Shown one piece after another: positions 47,074-56,276 of a DNA stretch of 64,000 nucleotides (the first letter of the stretch is position 1; every line of letters begins with the position of its first letter). The notes under the pieces were generated by a model that did no database searches, was not told the DNA's origin, and saw nothing but the letters and a program-made list of their open reading frames with translations. Location: positions 75,819-139,818 of the forward strand of contig JBBSFH010000006.1 of assembly GCA_038238915.1 (NCBI GenBank), given 5' to 3'. Source of the stretch: JAVVHE01 sp038238915. GTDB lineage: Bacteria; Pseudomonadota; Alphaproteobacteria; Sphingomonadales; Sphingomonadaceae. The translations under genes and the position numbers were made by a program.

Positions 47074-48383
47074 AGCATACGATCGTTGTCGGCGGCGGCT
47101 ATTCGGGCACGCTTGCCGCCGTCGGCCTGCTGGAACGCGGTGCAGGTGCGGTCACGCTGATCGAGCGTGCGCCCGTGTTCGCACGCGGCGCGGCCTATGG
47201 CACCGTGCATCCGGGCCATCTGCTGAACGTGCGCGCGGCCAACATGAGCGCGTTTCCCGATCGGCCCGACGATTTCGTCCACTGGCTCGGCACCGACGAT
47301 GGGGCCGAATTCGTCGCGCGGCGTGATTACGGGCGCTATCTGGCGCACGTGCTGGAGGGTTGGCGGCGCGATCCCAAGCTGACACTGGTCACTGGCGAGG
47401 TGGTCGCCGCCGAGCGCGGCACGGAGGGGTGGACGGTGCGTCTGCGCGATGGTCGCGCGATCGATGGCGAGCGGCTGATCCTCGCGACTGGCAACATGGC
47501 ACCGCAGCCGCCGCCGGGCATCGATCCCGCCGCGTTCGATCCGGGCGTCTATGTGGACGATCCGTGGCGCGGCGAACTGCTGGGCGGACTTGGCGCGGAC
47601 GATACCGTGCTGCTGATCGGCACCGGCCTCACCATGGTCGATGCGGTGGTGACGCTGCACGCAGCAGGGTTTGCGGGGCGCATCCTCGCGCTCTCCCGGC
47701 GTGGCCTGGTGCCGCGCGCGCATAGCGAATGGGCGCGGTTGCGCACGATGGTCGAGCCGCCCGAGGGCGGGGCATCCGCAGTGCTCCGCGCGATGCGTGC
47801 CCGCGTGCGCGCTCGCGATCGATGGCAGATCGCGGTCGACGAGCTGCGGCCACATGTGCAGCGGCTGTGGATCCGGTCCACCGCAGAGGAGCGGCGGCGC
47901 TTCCTGCGTCACCTGCGGCCGTGGTGGGACGTTCACCGCCACCGCATCGCGCCCGAAATCCATGCGCGCCTCGATGCGATGCGCGCCGAAGGGCGGTTAC
48001 AGACGGCGGCGGGACGGATCGTGTCGCTCACCCCCGAGGCGGGAGGCGCGACCGTGCGCTGGAAACCGCGCGGCGGCACGGGGGAGCACAGCGCCCGCGT
48101 CCGCCGGATCATGAACTGCACCGGCCCCGCAGGCGATATCGCGCGCTTCGGCCCCGCATTGATCCGCGGGCTGTTCGCCGACGGCAGCGCGCGCCCCGAT
48201 CCGCTGCGCATGGGCGTGGACGTGGATCCCCGATGCCGCGCGCTCGGTGCCGATGGGACGCCGACGCCGGGCCTCTATGCGGTAGGTCCGCTCACCAAGG
48301 GCGCGTTTTGGGAGATGGTGGCGGTGCCGCACATCCGCGGCCAGGTGGCGACGCTGGCGGCGCGCCTCGCGCTCGAGGAATAA
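47070..48383 (+). CDS. FAD-dependent oxidoreductase (FAD/NAD(P)-binding)
   Basis: The 437-residue protein starts at TTG 47070. It opens with the Rossmann motif TIVVGGGYSGTLAAVGLLERG and continues with the FAD-NAD(P)-binding family elements GRFGRGAAYGTVHPGHLLNVRAA-like sequence and LILATGN. A second nucleotide site reads VLLIGTGLTMVDAVV. Substrate unknown; homologues are annotated as hydroxyacylglutathione- or amine-type oxidoreductases without proof. It overlaps fmt by a TAATG junction. Confidence 0.85.
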   Translation: MKHTIVVGGGYSGTLAAVGLLERGAGAVTLIERAPVFARGAAYGTVHPGHLLNVRAANMSAFPDRPDDFVHWLGTDDGAEFVARRDYGRYLAHVLEGWRRDPKLTLVTGEVVAAERGTEGWTVRLRDGRAIDGERLILATGNMAPQPPPGIDPAAFDPGVYVDDPWRGELLGGLGADDTVLLIGTGLTMVDAVVTLHAAGFAGRILALSRRGLVPRAHSEWARLRTMVEPPEGGASAVLRAMRARVRARDRWQIAVDELRPHVQRLWIRSTAEERRRFLRHLRPWWDVHRHRIAPEIHARLDAMRAEGRLQTAAGRIVSLTPEAGGATVRWKPRGGTGEHSARVRRIMNCTGPAGDIARFGPALIRGLFADGSARPDPLRMGVDVDPRCRALGADGTPTPGLYAVGPLTKGAFWEMVAVPHIRGQVATLAARLALEE

Positions 48384-49282
48384 TGCGTCTCGCCTTCATG
48401 GGCACGCCCTCGTTCGCGGTGCCTGCACTTCAGGCGCTGGTAGCGTCGGGGCACGAGGTGGCGGCGGTCTACAGCCAGCCGCCGCGCCGGGGCGATCGGG
48501 GGCGGGTAACCCCCTCTCCCGTCGCTCAGGCTGCCGAACGCCTCGGCCTGCCCGTGCGCACGCCGATCAACTTCAAAGGCGAGGAGGCGCGCGCCCAATG
48601 GGAAACCCTGGGGCTCGATGTGGCCGTCGTCGCGGCCTATGGGCTGATCCTGCCCGCTGCAGTCCTCGATGCTCCGCGCCAAGGATGCTTCAACATTCAC
48701 GCCTCGCTTCTCCCGCGCTGGCGTGGCGCGGCCCCGATCCAGCGCGCGATCCTCGCGGGCGATGCCGCGACCGGCGTGACGATCATGGGCATGGACCGCG
48801 GCCTCGATACCGGCCCGATGTGGCTCGCCGAAGCCACGCCGGTGGCGCGCAAGACGGCGGGCGAAATCACCGACGAACTGGCCGCGATGGGCGCGCGGCT
48901 GATCGTGGACGCGCTGGCACGGCTGGACGTGCTGACACCGGTAGCCCAGCCCGACACGGGCGTGACCTACGCCGCCAAGATCGACAAGGCGGAGGCGCGG
49001 CTCGATTTCTCGCGCTTCGCAGTGGAGGTCGAGCGCGCCGTGCGCGCCTACAATCCCGCACCCGGCGCGTGGTTCGAGATCGCGGGTGAGCGCGTGAAGC
49101 TGCTGGCTGCCGAAGTCGTGGACGGCACAGGCGCGCCCGGCACGGTCCTGGACGATGCGCTGACGATCGCGTGTGGCAACGGCGCAATCCGGCCCACCAT
49201 CGTACAGCGCGCGGGGGGCCGCGCGATGGCGGCCGCCGAGATGCTGCGCGGCCTCCCAGTCCCGCCGGGAACCCGGCTCTGA
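48383..49282 (+). CDS. fmt: Methionyl-tRNA formyltransferase
   Basis: The 299-residue enzyme has MRLAFMGTPSFAVPALQAL, DVAVVAAYGLILP and the catalytic FNIHASLLPRWRGAAPIQRA. GVTIMGMDRGLDTGPM and a C-terminal OB-like domain follow. It formylates initiator tRNA with 10-formyl-THF, a product of the fhs pathway. Length is normal. Start ATG 48383 is in a TAATG overlap, and its own stop overlaps a CTG start for truA. Confidence 0.97.
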   Translation: MRLAFMGTPSFAVPALQALVASGHEVAAVYSQPPRRGDRGRVTPSPVAQAAERLGLPVRTPINFKGEEARAQWETLGLDVAVVAAYGLILPAAVLDAPRQGCFNIHASLLPRWRGAAPIQRAILAGDAATGVTIMGMDRGLDTGPMWLAEATPVARKTAGEITDELAAMGARLIVDALARLDVLTPVAQPDTGVTYAAKIDKAEARLDFSRFAVEVERAVRAYNPAPGAWFEIAGERVKLLAAEVVDGTGAPGTVLDDALTIACGNGAIRPTIVQRAGGRAMAAAEMLRGLPVPPGTRL

Positions 49283-50019
49283 CGCGCTTTCGCCTGCTGC
49301 TCGAGTATGACGGTCGCCCCTTCATGGGCTGGCAACGGCAACCGCATGGGCCGAGCGTGCAAGCCGCGCTGGAGGATGCACTGTTCGCGGTGACCGGCGA
49401 ACGCGGCCAAGTCCATGGTGCCGGGCGCACCGATGCCGGAGTTCACGCAGCCGGGCAGGTCGCGCACATCGACGTTGCGCGTACCATCACCGCGTTCCGG
49501 CTGATGGGAGCGCTGAACGCGCGCGTCCGCCCCGCACCCGTTGCCGTTCTTGCCTGCGAGGAAGTCGCGCCCGATTGGCACGCGCGCTTTTCGTGCCTCG
49601 GCCGTCGCTACCGCTACCGCATCGTCAACCGTCGCGCGCCGCTGACCTTCGATGCGGGCCTAGCGTGGCGAGTGACCGCTCCACTCGACGCAGATGCAAT
49701 GCACGCGGCGGCGAAGCTCCTCACGGGTCGGCACGATTTTACCACCTTCCGCTCGGCCGCGTGCCAGGCCGACAGCCCGATCCGCACGCTCGATCGGCTC
49801 GATGTGGAGCGCATCGGCGATGAGGTGATCGTCCACGCGGCGGCGCGATCGTTTCTGCACCATCAGGTGCGATCAATGACGGGGTGCCTCAAGATGGTAG
49901 GCGAAGGCGCGTGGACAGCGGACGACCTAGCGGCCGCGCTCGCAGCGAGGGACCGCGCTGCGCTTGGCCTCAACGCACCGCCCGACGGGCTGGTATTCAC
50001 CGAGGCGCTATATCCGTAG
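49279..50019 (+). CDS. truA: tRNA pseudouridine synthase A
   Basis: The protein has the catalytic-Asp motif GAGRTDAGVHAAGQ, plus FDAGLAWRV, HDFTTFRSAACQ and FLHHQVRSMTGCLKMVGEG. It makes pseudouridine at positions 38-40 of tRNAs. Conserved sequence begins LTRFRLLLEYDGRPFMGW, where homologues have MTRF. The first codon is CTG 49279, within a CTGA overlap with the fmt stop, and no ATG, GTG or TTG precedes it. I therefore propose CTG initiation (246 residues). Confidence 0.92.
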   Translation: MTRFRLLLEYDGRPFMGWQRQPHGPSVQAALEDALFAVTGERGQVHGAGRTDAGVHAAGQVAHIDVARTITAFRLMGALNARVRPAPVAVLACEEVAPDWHARFSCLGRRYRYRIVNRRAPLTFDAGLAWRVTAPLDADAMHAAAKLLTGRHDFTTFRSAACQADSPIRTLDRLDVERIGDEVIVHAAARSFLHHQVRSMTGCLKMVGEGAWTADDLAAALAARDRAALGLNAPPDGLVFTEALYP

Positions 50020-50055
50020 TGGCACGCCCCTCACCCGCACATGCATATCGCGCGG

Positions 50056-52488
50056 CTACTGCGGTCCGTAATTGGCGCGCAGCGTAACGCCGAAATAGCG
50101 GTCCGCCTCACGCGGGATGATGTAGCGATACGCGCCACCGGGTCCGTCACTGGTGATCGTCGCGGCGAAGCTCTGGTCGAGCACGTTCTTGACGACGAAG
50201 GCCAACCGGTAGCGATCGTCATGATCGACGAGTGCTGCGGTGAGATCGAGCAGGCCATAGCTGTGGATCGTGGTGGCGGCGCGGATCGCCGCGCTGGCGT
50301 CGAACTGGCTGAGTTCGCTCGACTGGAACGATCCCTGCGCGCCGAGCACGACATCGACGGGCAGGCCCGCGCGCAGCCGGTATTCGCCGCCGAGCGAGGC
50401 CTTGACGCGCGGCGCATAGCCGAGCGGCGTGCCCGAAGGGATGATCGCGGTGGGCGCGGCCCCGGGAGGCAGGCGAAACCGGTCGACGTGCGCGTCGGTG
50501 TAGGCAAAGCCGCCCGAAAGTGTGATCCTGCGGTTGGCACGGAACAACAGATCCGCCTCGCCGCCGCGCGTGGAGATATTGCCCGCGTTGGTGAAGCGGG
50601 TGGTGAGCACGCCGTTGACAACATCGGGGTTGTTCGCCTGGTAATTCCTGTACTTCGCATAGTAGCCCGCGAAGTTCAGGATCAGCCGTCGATCCAGAAA
50701 CGCCGTCTTCAGTCCGATCTCATAGCTGTCGGCAGTCTCGGCCGCGATCGGACTGGCACCCGTGGTTGTCAGATTGAAGAACGTATTGAACGCCGGGCCC
50801 TTGTAGCCGCGCGAATAGGTGCCGTAGGCCATCACGTCGCGGCTGAGATCATATTGCAGCCCCACGCGGCCCGAGAGGTTATCCTTGTTCGCCCGATTGC
50901 GGTACGCAATGCCATTGGACGGACCCGCGACGAAGATCGGATTGCCTTTGGCGTCCACCCCGGTCAGCCCGTTATTGTAAACACCCGCATCGAACGGCCC
51001 GCCGATGCCCGGACCGCGCAGAATGGTCGTTCGGCTGTGGAAGATATCGAGCTGATCGATCGTGTAGCGCAGACCGACGATACCATGAAGCCGGTCGGTG
51101 AAATGGGCGGTTCCCTGTCCGAACAGCGCCACGTTCTGGAACGCGGAGCCAAAATCCGCCGTGGCGCTGGGGAAGATAGAGGGAGGTGCGCCCGCCGATC
51201 CGCATGGGATGAGCGTGGTGACGAGCGTGCCTGCAGGGAAGTTGCACACAATATCGGTTCGCGTGAACACCCGCTCCGAATAAGCATGGCTATAGTAAAA
51301 GCCCGCAACGTAGTTGAAAAACCCCGTGATGGCCGAGGTCAGACGGAACTCCTGGCTGAACGTGCGGCCGATTTGCGGGCCATCGTCGTGCAACTGGTTC
51401 GCGCTGACCGCCGGGATCGCGGGGGTGGTGGCGGTCGCACTGGCGGCGGGATTGCCCGCATAGGACCGGCCGAGGAAATCGCCGTCACGGATCCCGCGGT
51501 CGGTGTAATCGCGATAGGCGGTGATCGAGGTCAGCATGATCCCCGACAGTTCGGCATCGAACTGGAGCGAGATCCCCCAGCTATCCTCTTCGTTGCGCGT
51601 CGCCACGTTCTGCGCATTTTGCCGCGTGCGATCGCCGAGCGGGCTTGGCAGCGCGCCTGCAAGGAATGCCGAAGCGCCCGTTGGGGCATCGCCGATCACT
51701 TCGGCGCAGCAAGTGTCCCGGCTCTTGCGATAATCTCCGATCAGCGTCGCGTGGATGGTGGAAGAAATATCGGCGACAACAACCCCGCGCAATCCCCAGT
51801 GATCATAACCATTGACGTTGTGACCTAGCGCAGTGTTGTAGATTTTTCCATCGTAACTTCCGTAAAAACCCGTCAGTCGCGTGCGGATATGATCCCCGAT
51901 CGGCAGGTTCACGCCACCGCGCGCGCGGTATTCGTTGTCGCTGTAGTAACTCCCTTCTGCAAAGATACTCGGCCGGTCGGTCGGCTTCTTGCTGACGATG
52001 TTGATTACGCCGGCACTCGAATTCTTGCCGAACAGCGTGCCCTGCGGCCCTCGCAGCACCTCGATGCGCTCGATATCGACGAGATCGGTGAAGGCTTCGC
52101 CGGCGCGCGAAAGCACCACGCCGTCGAGCACGGTCGAGACGCTGGGTTCACCCGCGATCGAGAAGGTGCTCGTGCCCACGCCGCGCAGGAAGATCGATTG
52201 ATTGATCGGCACGCTCGCTTTGCGGAAGTTGAGCGTGGGAACGAGATATTCGATGTTCTCCAGATTGATCCCGCCCGATCGCGCTAGATCCACGCTGCCG
52301 ACTACACTGACCGCGAGCGGCACGCGCTGCAGGCTCTCGGCGCGCTTGGTCGCGGTGACGATGATTTCGGCGGGGGCGGTATCGGCCGCTTGAGAAGGCG
52401 CGGCGGACGCGGGCTGGCCGGACTGTGCGAGCGCGGGGACGGCGTGTGAGACCAGCGCGGCGGAAGTCAGCAGAGCAAGCGCACGCAT
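50056..52488 (-). CDS. TonB-dependent outer-membrane receptor
   Basis: The 810-residue protein has a signal peptide ending in PALAQS, a TonB-box-like AEIIVTATKRAESLQRVPLAVSV and a full plug (INQSIFLRGVGTSTFSI, VSTVLDGVVLSRAGEAFTDL, IERIEVLRGPQGTLFGKNSSAGVINIVSKKP). A long barrel follows, ending in an aromatic-rich terminus (FGVTLRANYGPQ). The plug form suggests a siderophore- or organic-molecule receptor, but no ligand can be named. It is divergent from an aldo/keto reductase gene, with 168 bases between them. Confidence 0.92.
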   Translation of the reverse strand: MRALALLTSAALVSHAVPALAQSGQPASAAPSQAADTAPAEIIVTATKRAESLQRVPLAVSVVGSVDLARSGGINLENIEYLVPTLNFRKASVPINQSIFLRGVGTSTFSIAGEPSVSTVLDGVVLSRAGEAFTDLVDIERIEVLRGPQGTLFGKNSSAGVINIVSKKPTDRPSIFAEGSYYSDNEYRARGGVNLPIGDHIRTRLTGFYGSYDGKIYNTALGHNVNGYDHWGLRGVVVADISSTIHATLIGDYRKSRDTCCAEVIGDAPTGASAFLAGALPSPLGDRTRQNAQNVATRNEEDSWGISLQFDAELSGIMLTSITAYRDYTDRGIRDGDFLGRSYAGNPAASATATTPAIPAVSANQLHDDGPQIGRTFSQEFRLTSAITGFFNYVAGFYYSHAYSERVFTRTDIVCNFPAGTLVTTLIPCGSAGAPPSIFPSATADFGSAFQNVALFGQGTAHFTDRLHGIVGLRYTIDQLDIFHSRTTILRGPGIGGPFDAGVYNNGLTGVDAKGNPIFVAGPSNGIAYRNRANKDNLSGRVGLQYDLSRDVMAYGTYSRGYKGPAFNTFFNLTTTGASPIAAETADSYEIGLKTAFLDRRLILNFAGYYAKYRNYQANNPDVVNGVLTTRFTNAGNISTRGGEADLLFRANRRITLSGGFAYTDAHVDRFRLPPGAAPTAIIPSGTPLGYAPRVKASLGGEYRLRAGLPVDVVLGAQGSFQSSELSQFDASAAIRAATTIHSYGLLDLTAALVDHDDRYRLAFVVKNVLDQSFAATITSDGPGGAYRYIIPREADRYFGVTLRANYGPQ

Positions 52489-52656
52489 CGAAACGTCCCC
52501 AATTTCCCACCGTTTGGGGGTTTCCGGTCCCTAACTCGGGTCAACGAGAATCGAAAGCCAGCCCGGCCCGCATCCAGTCTTGCACGGTCGCCGGCAACCC
52601 GGAACTTGGCACTCTCACTTTACCTCGCGTGCATGGCTGCGGCATTGATGCACGCC

Positions 52657-53559
52657 ATGACCCTGCCACTATCGCAAGCCCCCGTCCCACTCGGCCAGAG
52701 CGGCCTCAACGTGTCCCCGCTCGCGTGGGGGATGTGGCGCTTTGCGGGGGCGGATGTGGGCACCGCCACGCGTCTGGTGGAGACCGCGATCGATCATGGG
52801 CTGACCTTCCTCGATACCGCCGCCATCTACGGTGCGGACGGACCGGGTTTCGGCGCGGCCGAAGCGCTGCTGGGCGAGGTGATGCACGCGAACCCTGGAC
52901 TCCGCGATCGCATGACGCTGGCGTCCAAGGGCGGGATCGAGCTCGGCGTGCCCTACGATAGCAGTGCAGCCAATATCGCTGCCACCATCGACGCGTCGCT
53001 CGCGCGGCTCGGCACCGATCATCTCGATCTGTGGATGGTGCACCGCCCCGATCCGCTCGCGCATCCGGCCGAAGTGGCGGGCGCTCTGGATGCGGCGGTG
53101 GCGAGCGGCAAGGTGCGCGCGATTGGCGTGTCCAACTATCCCGTGCCGATGGTCCGCGCTTTGCTGGCCCACCTGAAGTCGCCGCTGGCGTGCAACCAGA
53201 TCGAGTTCTCGCCACTTGCCATCGCGCCGATCACCGATGGCACCCTCGATCTGGCGATGGAGACGGGGCATGCGATCATGGCATGGTCCCCGCTCGGCGG
53301 CGGACGGCTGGCCGAACCCTCGGGCGAATGGCAGCATTCAGTTGCCACCGCGCTCGATGCCCACGCCGCGCGCCACGGGGTCAGCCGCGAAGTCGCGGCC
53401 TATGCGTGGTTGATGGCGCATCCCGCGCGCCCGGTGTGCATTGTCGGCTCGCAGAAGCCCGAGCGGATCGCCGAGTCGGCGGGCGCGTTGAGGGTGCCGT
53501 TCACCCGCGCGAAGTGGTTCGAGATCCTGGTCGCGGCGCGCGACGAAAAATTGCCGTGA
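52657..53559 (+). CDS. Aldo/keto reductase
   Basis: The 300-residue protein has the (beta/alpha)8 pattern: GLTFLDTAAIYG (catalytic Asp and Tyr), ASKGG (Lys) and LDLWMVHRPDP (His). Cofactor-binding motifs are GVSNYP and a late PVCIVGSQKPERI. NADPH-dependent reduction of carbonyl compounds is expected. ATG 52657 is chosen; ATGs at 52633 and 52648 in frame are alternatives and no strong ribosome site is seen. The 236 bases after it carry no confident gene. Confidence 0.9.
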   Translation: MTLPLSQAPVPLGQSGLNVSPLAWGMWRFAGADVGTATRLVETAIDHGLTFLDTAAIYGADGPGFGAAEALLGEVMHANPGLRDRMTLASKGGIELGVPYDSSAANIAATIDASLARLGTDHLDLWMVHRPDPLAHPAEVAGALDAAVASGKVRAIGVSNYPVPMVRALLAHLKSPLACNQIEFSPLAIAPITDGTLDLAMETGHAIMAWSPLGGGRLAEPSGEWQHSVATALDAHAARHGVSREVAAYAWLMAHPARPVCIVGSQKPERIAESAGALRVPFTRAKWFEILVAARDEKLP

Positions 53560-53795
53560 CCTGCGAAGTCGGCTGACGATCGCCATCGCGAGGCCGACGC
53601 AGACCGCGGCTGTGACGATCCCAATCTCTGGAGAAGCATCGGTCGCGCGTTCGGGCTGCGGGGCGGGGATCGCGGGCGATCCCGATCAGCCGCCGGCCAA
53701 ACTGCGCCTGCCAAGCGGATCTCGAGCGGCGCGGCGCGGCGCGATTGAACCTGCTGCGTCGTGCCCGCCACTAGGGTATACGGCGCGGGGAGACC

Positions 53796-54398
53796 GTGAG
53801 TGTGGCAGACCCGGGCGTCGACAAATGGCGGATCGAGCCGAAAACCCGGCGCGCCGATGGCGACGCGGAGCTTTTCGCACGGATCAAGGACAGCGATCTG
53901 CGCGCGTTCGAGCAGTTGTACCGTGGCTATCACCCGCGCCTGACGCGGTTTCTAGGTAATCTCGTGCGACAGCCGCAAGTGGTGGAAGAGGTGCTGAACG
54001 ATACGATGATGGTCGTATGGGACAAGCCAGACAGTTTTCGTGGAGCGAGCCGCATTTCAACCTGGATATTCGGCATCGCCTATCGCAAGGCGATCAACCG
54101 CCTGCGAAAACTCGATGAACCGATCGATGATAGCGTCTGCCAGGATCAGGTCGATGCGCGAGCGGGACCAGATCAACAACTCGCCGACGGCCGCATCGCC
54201 GGTGTTCTTGGAGCTGCCGTCGATCGTTTGTCGGCGGATCACCGCGCAGTGATCGATCTGACGTACTTTCACGAGATGAACTACCGGGAGATCGCCGAAA
54301 TCATGCATTGCCCCATTGATACGGTCAAAACGCGCATGTTCCACGCACGGCGAAAGCTCAAGCGCGCGCTGGCGGGCGATTTTTCGGATTGGGTATAG
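53796..54398 (+). CDS. ECF-type RNA polymerase sigma factor
   Basis: The 200-residue protein starts at GTG 53796 (GGGGAG six bases upstream). It has sigma-2 (DAELFARIKDSDLRAFEQLYRGYHPRLTRFL, VVEEVLNDTMMVVW, RISTWIFGIAYRKAINRLRK) and sigma-4 (LSADHRAVIDLTYFHEMNYREIAEIMHCPIDTVKTRMFHARRKL) domains and no extension. It is followed at once by a zinc-finger anti-sigma gene. It probably controls envelope or stress genes, perhaps its own cluster. Confidence 0.93.
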   Translation: MSVADPGVDKWRIEPKTRRADGDAELFARIKDSDLRAFEQLYRGYHPRLTRFLGNLVRQPQVVEEVLNDTMMVVWDKPDSFRGASRISTWIFGIAYRKAINRLRKLDEPIDDSVCQDQVDARAGPDQQLADGRIAGVLGAAVDRLSADHRAVIDLTYFHEMNYREIAEIMHCPIDTVKTRMFHARRKLKRALAGDFSDWV

Positions 54399-54408
54399 GC
54401 GGTCGACG

Positions 54409-55041
54409 ATGGGAAATGTGATGCATTTGCATATGGACCGCCATGCCATGACGCAGCGGCTGCTGCCCTGGTATGTCGGCCAGAGCCTTTCGATCGCCGA
54501 GCGCGCCGGGGTCGATGCGCATCTGGCGGACTGCGCGGCGTGTCGTGCCGATCTCGCCGAGGAACGCGCGTTGCGCGCCGACGTGGTCGCGCTGCCGCTC
54601 GCGGAAGATCGCGGCTGGGCCGCGATCCGGCGCACGATCGACGTGCGGGCGCAATCGCGGGTGTCATGGCGCTGGGGCTCCTTGCCGTTGCCCGGTGCGG
54701 TCAGACGCGCGGGATGGCTGATCGCGGCGCAGATCGCCATCCTGCTCATAGGTGCGGGCATCCTCGCGCGGCAGGAGGCCCCGGCGCGGTATCACGCGCT
54801 CGGCGCGGCGGCCGTTCCGCGCGCGGGCAACATCGTGGTTCTCTTCCGTCCGCAAGCGCGCGAGCGCGATCTGCGTGCTGCGCTGCTGGCGAGCGACGCG
54901 CGGCTGGTCGATGGCCCCACCGCGTCCGATGCTTACGTCCTCCAGGTTCCTGCCGCGCATGTATCGGCAAGCCTTGCGCGCCTGCGCACCGATCCCGCCA
55001 TAAGCCTCGCGCAGCCGATCGGGACGGGCATCGCGCGGTGA
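54409..55041 (+). CDS. Zinc-finger anti-sigma factor with protease-prodomain-like periplasmic domain
   Basis: The 210-residue protein begins with the cytoplasmic ZAS motif H38-x3-C42-x2-C45 (HLADCAACRADLAEER) that binds sigma. Its membrane span lies at about 103-119 (WLIAAQIAILLIGAGIL). The periplasmic part (residues 140-205) reads NIVVLFRPQARERDLRAAL...ARLVDGPTASDAYVLQVP...LRTDPAISLAQP. This pattern resembles an inhibitor I9-type/subtilase propeptide and is paralleled in the protease encoded next. The stop overlaps the protease GTG (GTGA). Confidence 0.85.
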   Translation: MGNVMHLHMDRHAMTQRLLPWYVGQSLSIAERAGVDAHLADCAACRADLAEERALRADVVALPLAEDRGWAAIRRTIDVRAQSRVSWRWGSLPLPGAVRRAGWLIAAQIAILLIGAGILARQEAPARYHALGAAAVPRAGNIVVLFRPQARERDLRAALLASDARLVDGPTASDAYVLQVPAAHVSASLARLRTDPAISLAQPIGTGIAR

Positions 55042-56276
55042 GAGCGTGGCGCAAGATTATCGTCGCGATAGCCTTTGCGGCAACGCTCGCCCCGAGCGCG
55101 CATGGGCAACCGACCAACGAGGCAGACGATCCGGCGCGACAGATCCTGGTTATGGTTCGGCTCACGCCCGAACATTATCGGCCGGGTGCCGATGCGGGTG
55201 GCGGCTACGGCGATAGTCTCAGCCGCAGCGCGCGGCGGCGCATGGCGGGGCGGATCGCGCGCGCGCACGGCCTGCGCTTTGTCGACGATTGGCCGATGCC
55301 GCTCCTTGCGCTCGACTGTTTGGTGATGGCGGTGCCCGATGGGCGCCCGCTCGACGCGGTGGCCAGCGAGGTATCGCGCGACGATGGCGTCGCGTGGTCC
55401 CAACCGGCCCGTTTCTACCACGCGCAGAGTGATCGCGGCGCGCACAACGATCCGCTGTTTCCCACCCAACCCGCTGCGCGCGCATGGCGGCTGGCCGATC
55501 TGCATCAGCTTGCGACCGGGCGCGGCGTATCGATCGCGGTGATCGACAGCCGGATCGAGCGCGCGCATCCCGATCTGGCGGGCCAGGTGGCGGTGGCGCA
55601 GGATTTTGCCCCGGGCCACGGCAACACCGCCGAGTGGCACGGGACCGGAGTAGCGGGGATTATCGCTGCGACGGCGGACAATGGGCTGGGGATCGCGGGC
55701 ATCGCGCCCGGCGCACGGCTGCTGGCGCTGCGCGCGTGCTGGCAGCTACCCGCCAGCGCCACGACGCTCTGCGACACGCTCAGCCTCGCCAAGGCACTCG
55801 ATTTTGCCATCGGGCACAGCGCGCAGGTGATCAACCTCAGCCTCGGTGGCCCACCCGATCGATTGCTCGCGCAGTTCCTGCAACTCGCACTTGCCCGCAG
55901 AATTGCGGTCGTGGCCGCCTATGATCGTACTCTGCCCGGCGGCGGCTTTCCGGCGTCTTACCCTGGCGTGATCGCGGTTGCGCCGGACCGGGTGGCCGCG
56001 CTGCCGATCGGGGTTTACAGCGCACCCGGACGCGACGTTCCAACAACCATACCGGGGGGACGATGGGATCTGGTCGATGGCAGCTCGTTCGCGGCCGCGC
56101 ATGTCAGCGGCCTGATGGCGCTGGTGCGCGAACGCGGGCGCGGATCGAGCGACGCGCGGAAGCTTGTCGTATCGGCCGAGGGCGGCATCGATTCGTGCGC
56201 CACACTTCTGGGCGCAGGTGAAGCGCGTGACTGCCGATGCGCGCATGCGAGCGCCCAAGTGGCGGCCGCGCGTTAG
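55038..56276 (+). CDS. S8 (subtilisin-like) serine protease
   Basis: The 412-residue protein starts at GTG 55038 with a signal peptide (to SAHGQ). A prodomain-like region (about 30-130) follows, then the catalytic domain. The triad is D170 (VAVIDSRIERAHPD), H201 (EWHGTGVAG) and S350 (GSSFAAAHVSG). In place of the usual oxyanion-hole Asn (AAGN) the protein has AAYD, i.e. Asp. It is probably periplasmic. It follows the anti-sigma factor in a GTGA overlap, and the next gene starts inside its last 32 bases. Confidence 0.9.
   Translation: MRAWRKIIVAIAFAATLAPSAHGQPTNEADDPARQILVMVRLTPEHYRPGADAGGGYGDSLSRSARRRMAGRIARAHGLRFVDDWPMPLLALDCLVMAVPDGRPLDAVASEVSRDDGVAWSQPARFYHAQSDRGAHNDPLFPTQPAARAWRLADLHQLATGRGVSIAVIDSRIERAHPDLAGQVAVAQDFAPGHGNTAEWHGTGVAGIIAATADNGLGIAGIAPGARLLALRACWQLPASATTLCDTLSLAKALDFAIGHSAQVINLSLGGPPDRLLAQFLQLALARRIAVVAAYDRTLPGGGFPASYPGVIAVAPDRVAALPIGVYSAPGRDVPTTIPGGRWDLVDGSSFAAAHVSGLMALVRERGRGSSDARKLVVSAEGGIDSCATLLGAGEARDCRCAHASAQVAAAR

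Noticed and set aside
53400..53710. Minus-strand stretch with SPEIG, a hydrophobic span and RLRRSRQ, looking like a sorting signal downstream of the aldo/keto reductase
   Set aside because: It has no start, continues without stop into the antisense of the reductase gene, and the Pro-Glu-Pro motif is missing.
53740..53796. GAACC at 53747 as a possible ECF promoter of the sigma-factor gene
   Set aside because: Spacing to the next GTAT-like element is about 23 bases, too long for ECF promoters, so I left it out.
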